Shown: in pieces, positions 20,956 through 24,099 of the stretch | Position numbering within the stretch: position 1 is the stretch's first letter | Layout: each line of letters begins with the position of its first letter | Source of the DNA: CAYLMG01 sp964464635 | GTDB taxonomy: Bacteria > Planctomycetota > Phycisphaerae > Sedimentisphaerales > Anaerobacaceae | Length of the DNA stretch: 24,099 bases | Assembly (NCBI GenBank): GCA_964464635.1 | Contig: CAYXGT010000041.1 | Coordinates: 1-24,099 of the forward strand | Reading direction: 5' to 3' | Made by a program: the position numbers and the translations under genes | The notes under the pieces: generated by a model | Database searches by the model: none | What the model was told of the DNA's origin: nothing | Seen by the model: the letters and a program-made list of their open reading frames with translations, nothing else

Positions 20956-22587
20956 ATGTTGGTTGTAATACTTTTAATCGCTATTCTTTCATTTGTTCTG
21001 GCTTATTTTTTGTACGGAAGGTTTTTAGCCAGGCAATACAATCTGGACGATAGCCATCCCACGCCGTCTCATACCGATTACGACGGCGTTGACCGCGTAC
21101 CGGCTCACAAAGCAGTTTTACTTGGCCATCATTTTTCCTCCATTGCAGGAGCTGCTCCTATCGTCGGGCCGATTATCGCAGGCATAGCTTTTGGCTGGCT
21201 TCCCGTTTTATTGTGGGTCATTTTAGGCTCGATTTTTATCGGCGGCGTACACGACTTTTCTTCTCTGGTTGCGTCTGTGCGCCACAAGGCCCGCTCAATC
21301 GCAGAAATTGCCAGACAATATTTGTCACCTCTTGCATACAGGCTCCTGCTCGCTTTTATCTGGTTGAGCCTCGTTTACGTCCTGACTGTTTTCGCCGACC
21401 TGACCGCAACGACGTTTATTCAGGATGGCGGTGTTGCAACCGCTTCGATTTTGTTTATAGTACTGGCCGTCTTGTTTGGCCTGAGTATAAACAGGTTCAA
21501 AGTCTCGCTCTTGTGGTCCACTTTGTTTTTTGTGCCGCTGATTTTCGCAGCCGTCTGGCTCGGCCAGAAGATACCTCTTTCGGCAGATATAATACCTGTT
21601 ATTATTGGTAACGACCCCAAAAAGACCTGGTCACTGGCCTTGATTTTCTATTGCTTTTTGGCTTCGACTACCCCCGTTTGGATTTTATTACAGCCACGCG
21701 ATTACTTGTCGTCATATCTTCTTTACGCTTCCGTTTTAGGCGCAATGCTCGGTATATTTTTGGGTGGTGTCGCAATCAATTATCCCGCCTTTACCGCCTG
21801 GAACGTACCTCAGATGGGAACTTTGTTTCCGATTTTGTTCATAACGGTGGCCTGTGGAGCCTGTTCAGGTTTTCATTCCGTTGTAGCTTCCGGCACATCT
21901 TCGAAGCAGCTCAACAAAGAAAGCGATGCCAAGGCCATCGGCTATGGCGGGATGCTCCTCGAAGGACTTGTTGCTGTCGTCGCCTTATCGACGGTTGCAA
22001 TGCTTAGCACAAAAGACCCACTCGTCGCCGAAGCGCCCCTTGTTATTTACGGAAAAGGAATCGGTTCATTTTTATCGTCGTTGGGAATACCGGAAAAGCT
22101 GGGTTTCTCTTTCGGCCTGCTTGCATTGTCGGCTTTTGTTCTTACCACTCTTGACACTGCGACAAGGTTAGGCCGATATATTTTTGAAGAGTTTTTTAAC
22201 CTTAAGACCACTCGCAGCCGCTATCTTTCAACTATAGCAACTCTGCTGCTGCCTGCGATATTTGTTCTGATTACCCTGAAGGACTCCTCCGGCAAACCGA
22301 TACCCGCCTGGAAGGCGATTTGGCCTATCTTCGGCGCCAGCAACCAGCTCCTCGCCGGACTGGTTCTCCTGGTTATAACCGTTTGGCTCAGTAAAATGGG
22401 CAAAAAAATATGGTTCACACTTGGTCCGATGATTTTTATGAATGTTATGACCGTCTGGGCTTTGGTCCTGCTGCTTATAAAAGGCGGGTTTTCTTTGATT
22501 GGCTTTATTGCAGGTGTGTTGTTATTGCTGGCCGTGTTTTTAATAGTCGAGGCTTTCAGAACAATTAAAAAAGTCGTCAGTCTTTAA
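20956..22587 (+). CDS. cstA: CstA-family carbon starvation / peptide-pyruvate transporter
   Basis: The 543-residue protein is highly hydrophobic with well over ten predicted membrane segments. The CstA signature is clear: the N-terminal LLIAILSFVLAYFLYGRFLA, then the conserved VPAHKAVLLGHHFSSIAGAAPIVGP (partly quoted), IFIGGVHDFSSLVASVRHKARSI and FWPIFGASNQLLA-like C-terminal segment (here AIWPIFGASNQLLAGL). E. coli CstA (about 700 residues) and BtsT transport peptides or pyruvate. This one belongs to the shorter form, lacking much of the C-terminal extension. The substrate cannot be told from the sequence. AAAGG precedes the ATG. It is followed by a convergent gene after 21 bases. Presence in an operon with der is possible but not shown. 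Confidence 0.9.
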   Translation: MLVVILLIAILSFVLAYFLYGRFLARQYNLDDSHPTPSHTDYDGVDRVPAHKAVLLGHHFSSIAGAAPIVGPIIAGIAFGWLPVLLWVILGSIFIGGVHDFSSLVASVRHKARSIAEIARQYLSPLAYRLLLAFIWLSLVYVLTVFADLTATTFIQDGGVATASILFIVLAVLFGLSINRFKVSLLWSTLFFVPLIFAAVWLGQKIPLSADIIPVIIGNDPKKTWSLALIFYCFLASTTPVWILLQPRDYLSSYLLYASVLGAMLGIFLGGVAINYPAFTAWNVPQMGTLFPILFITVACGACSGFHSVVASGTSSKQLNKESDAKAIGYGGMLLEGLVAVVALSTVAMLSTKDPLVAEAPLVIYGKGIGSFLSSLGIPEKLGFSFGLLALSAFVLTTLDTATRLGRYIFEEFFNLKTTRSRYLSTIATLLLPAIFVLITLKDSSGKPIPAWKAIWPIFGASNQLLAGLVLLVITVWLSKMGKKIWFTLGPMIFMNVMTVWALVLLLIKGGFSLIGFIAGVLLLLAVFLIVEAFRTIKKVVSL

Positions 22588-22608
22588 TCTTTTCAGCTTT
22601 TTCTTATG

Positions 22609-23622
22609 CTACTGGGCGGGGGAAATGGGTATCAGTTCAAATTCAGCTATTGCCGGCGGCGGAACCAGCTCAATCTCATTATTACGCACTAATTCATCCG
22701 GGAAATTATAGATGACCGGCTTCGATTGTTTGCCCTCCTTTTTTGCGTCTTCATCGAGGATATACAGATACATTTGGAACGGCTCATTTTTGTATCGCTG
22801 GGCCGCAGCCGAGGTCGCCCTGATATTGACTATCGAAAGGTCGGCTCTGTTTTTAATATCGATGTTATATTCCCCGAACAGGTTCGGGCTTACAACTATC
22901 CCGAGACCAGCCTGTTGTATCGTCAGGGCCGGCTTCTCAACCTGTGCCGGCGGTAGTTTCACTGTTACCGCTGTGCCGCTGTACCTGAGCTGGTCGTCAG
23001 GAAGTTCAATAAAAGGAATTTTTTCGCTTATCGCCTGAGACCTCGCCTGCTTTATCTCCGATTCCGTCAGCTTGACCTGGGCCGAATGTGCCCAGTCTTC
23101 GGGCACCATTATTGTCACTTTAGATGGTTCTATTTGTTCGTGTTTAAGCACCGAGCCGTTTTCATCGATGCATTCGACACTTAAGGAGTTCTCCACGAGT
23201 CTGTGAACCTGTACGCTGACCGTTGTCGGCACGCAGGATTGAACTGAAAGTCCGAGCTGTCTTATATTCTGACTTTTTCGCAGCAGTTCAAGTACGTTCA
23301 AAGAATGTTCACCGGCTTGTCTTAAGCCGCTTTGTTGTTCCGGACCGAGAAAAAACTCGAATGTAACTCTCCTATCACGGAGTTTTCTCTGCACCTCGTC
23401 GATTTTTGAGGCCGCTCCTTCGAGCTCTATCTTTTCAATGTTGACTGTTTTCTTGTTATTGAAGGTTATCCACAGCTTCGGCTCGGCCGTTTCGTTGATT
23501 TTTATTACTCCTGTCGTTACGGTTAACGTTTCTGTTTTCGCCCTGTCCGCCCATACCCATATCAGTATTGTAAGTGATATCACAACGAAAATTTTGCCGA
23601 GCTTTAATTTTTTCTTCGCCAT
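22609..23622 (-). CDS. YbbR-domain (CdaR-like) membrane protein
   Basis: The protein likely regulates the adjacent diadenylate cyclase, as CdaR does for CdaA. With the ATG at 23622 it has 337 residues and starts MAKKKLKLGKIFVVISLTIL, a basic patch and one membrane helix (about 9-25) ending in IWVWADRAK, characteristic of YbbR proteins. The extracytoplasmic remainder consists of beta-rich repeats, for example VNIEKIELEGAASKIDEVQ and VTIMVPEDWA, compatible with two or three YbbR domains but divergent. A longer frame from ATG 23679 adds 19 residues but overlaps the upstream gene by 43 bases; I prefer the shorter start, 14 bases after the dacA stop. Family assignment rests partly on the dacA context. 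Confidence 0.68.
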   Translation of the reverse strand: MAKKKLKLGKIFVVISLTILIWVWADRAKTETLTVTTGVIKINETAEPKLWITFNNKKTVNIEKIELEGAASKIDEVQRKLRDRRVTFEFFLGPEQQSGLRQAGEHSLNVLELLRKSQNIRQLGLSVQSCVPTTVSVQVHRLVENSLSVECIDENGSVLKHEQIEPSKVTIMVPEDWAHSAQVKLTESEIKQARSQAISEKIPFIELPDDQLRYSGTAVTVKLPPAQVEKPALTIQQAGLGIVVSPNLFGEYNIDIKNRADLSIVNIRATSAAAQRYKNEPFQMYLYILDEDAKKEGKQSKPVIYNFPDELVRNNEIELVPPPAIAEFELIPISPAQ

Positions 23623-23636
23623 TTGAATCGAACCCG

Positions 23637-24098
23637 TTATTGTTTCTCTGTGTCGTGTTTTTTCATTCGATGTTTCCATATTCTGCCGAATATGGGCAGC
23701 ATTTCATCTACCTGGCTCGTCAGCTTTCTTCTAAGCTGTGACTGGCTTATATTTCTTGCGAGTCCTCCGCCTTCGGCGATGGAAATAATTCCCGTCTCCT
23801 CGCTGACCACGATGCACAGGGCGTCCGAACCTGTTGTGATTCCTATGGCGGCCCTGTGCCGGGAGCCCAGCTCAACACCGTGCTCGCTTCCCGCCTCCGC
23901 TAACGGAAGCTGCACACGAGAGGCTATTATTCGGTCACCCCGTATTATAACCGCCATATCGTGAAGCGCGGTTCCGGGCTTGAAGATTGTTTTTAACAGC
24001 TCACCGCTGACAAGGGCGTCAAGCCGAACGCCTGTCTCGATGAACTCACCGAGAGCTACACGCTTTTCCATAACAATTATGGCGCCGGTTTTCGATGC
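23637..24098 (-). CDS. dacA: DacA/CdaA-type diadenylate cyclase (DisA_N domain), C-terminal part
   Basis: The enzyme makes c-di-AMP from two ATP. Only the last 153 residues are seen: the frame is open to the window edge (ASKTGAIIVMEKRVALGEF matches the start of the DisA_N domain) and the N-terminal membrane helices lie outside. The RHR motif is intact (GSRHRAAIG, codons just after 23870), as are the surrounding LPLAEAG and IVVSEETGIISIAEGG. The DGA motif, however, reads D-M-A (23952-23960) in TALHDMAVIIRGDRI. The protein ends in a short basic tail. It is followed after 14 bases by the YbbR gene, the usual cyclase-regulator pair. Family assignment is firm; activity is uncertain because of the DMA change. 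Confidence 0.9.
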   Translation of the reverse strand, partial: ASKTGAIIVMEKRVALGEFIETGVRLDALVSGELLKTIFKPGTALHDMAVIIRGDRIIASRVQLPLAEAGSEHGVELGSRHRAAIGITTGSDALCIVVSEETGIISIAEGGGLARNISQSQLRRKLTSQVDEMLPIFGRIWKHRMKKHDTEKQ

Positions 24099-24099
24099 C

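Overview
This window looks like a chromosomal stretch from a Gram-negative (diderm) bacterium, most likely a Planctomycetota member of the Phycisphaerae type. I infer this from overall protein style: a fused LpxC-FabZ, a GGKGMYGHHVHEAV-type PurN, small pilin-like proteins, and a lipid A/BAM gene cluster. No rRNA or other marker confirms it. The protein-coding genes are almost all conserved core genes. I see no mobile element, CRISPR array, tRNA, rRNA or phage gene, and no gene-free stretch longer than about 260 bases.

Layout. 1-1432 (+) is the C-terminal part of ClpC, cut by the window start. 1454-3862 (-) holds a zinc-ribbon coiled-coil protein, an RNase H-PurN fusion and a small pilin-like membrane protein. 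4094-4363 (+) is a NifU-type scaffold domain. 4375-8325 (-) is uvrA followed by mtnA. 8513-9187 (+) is endonuclease V, diverging from uvrA. 9184-18720 (-) is a long collinear envelope run: dnaB, bamA, ompH/skp, lpxD, lpxC-fabZ, lpxA, a Gfo/Idh/MocA oxidoreductase, then a lipoprotein cyclophilin. 18981-22587 (+) carries an ArfB-like ribosome rescue factor, the GTPase Der and a CstA-family transporter. 22609-24098 (-) is a YbbR-domain (CdaR-like) protein and the C-terminal part of a DacA-type diadenylate cyclase, cut by the window end.

How the genes work together. The envelope run combines lipid A synthesis (LpxA, LpxC, LpxD), fatty-acid dehydration (FabZ), outer-membrane protein insertion (BamA) and periplasmic chaperoning (OmpH/Skp, cyclophilin), probably with dnaB as the first gene. 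The oxidoreductase after lpxA could supply a modified UDP-sugar to LpxA, as GnnA does in bacteria with 2,3-diamino lipid A, but this is inference. uvrA and nfi form a divergent DNA-repair pair. DacA and the YbbR protein form the usual c-di-AMP synthesis/regulator pair.

The most interesting observations are: (1) a compact back-to-back promoter pair between dnaB and arfB with near-consensus hexamers and two inverted repeats; (2) the RNase H-PurN fusion; (3) a DGA-to-DMA change in the diadenylate cyclase active-site motif; (4) the GnnA-like candidate beside lpxA; and (5) loss of the usual DGSA loop in LpxC. I found no convincing undescribed multi-gene system.
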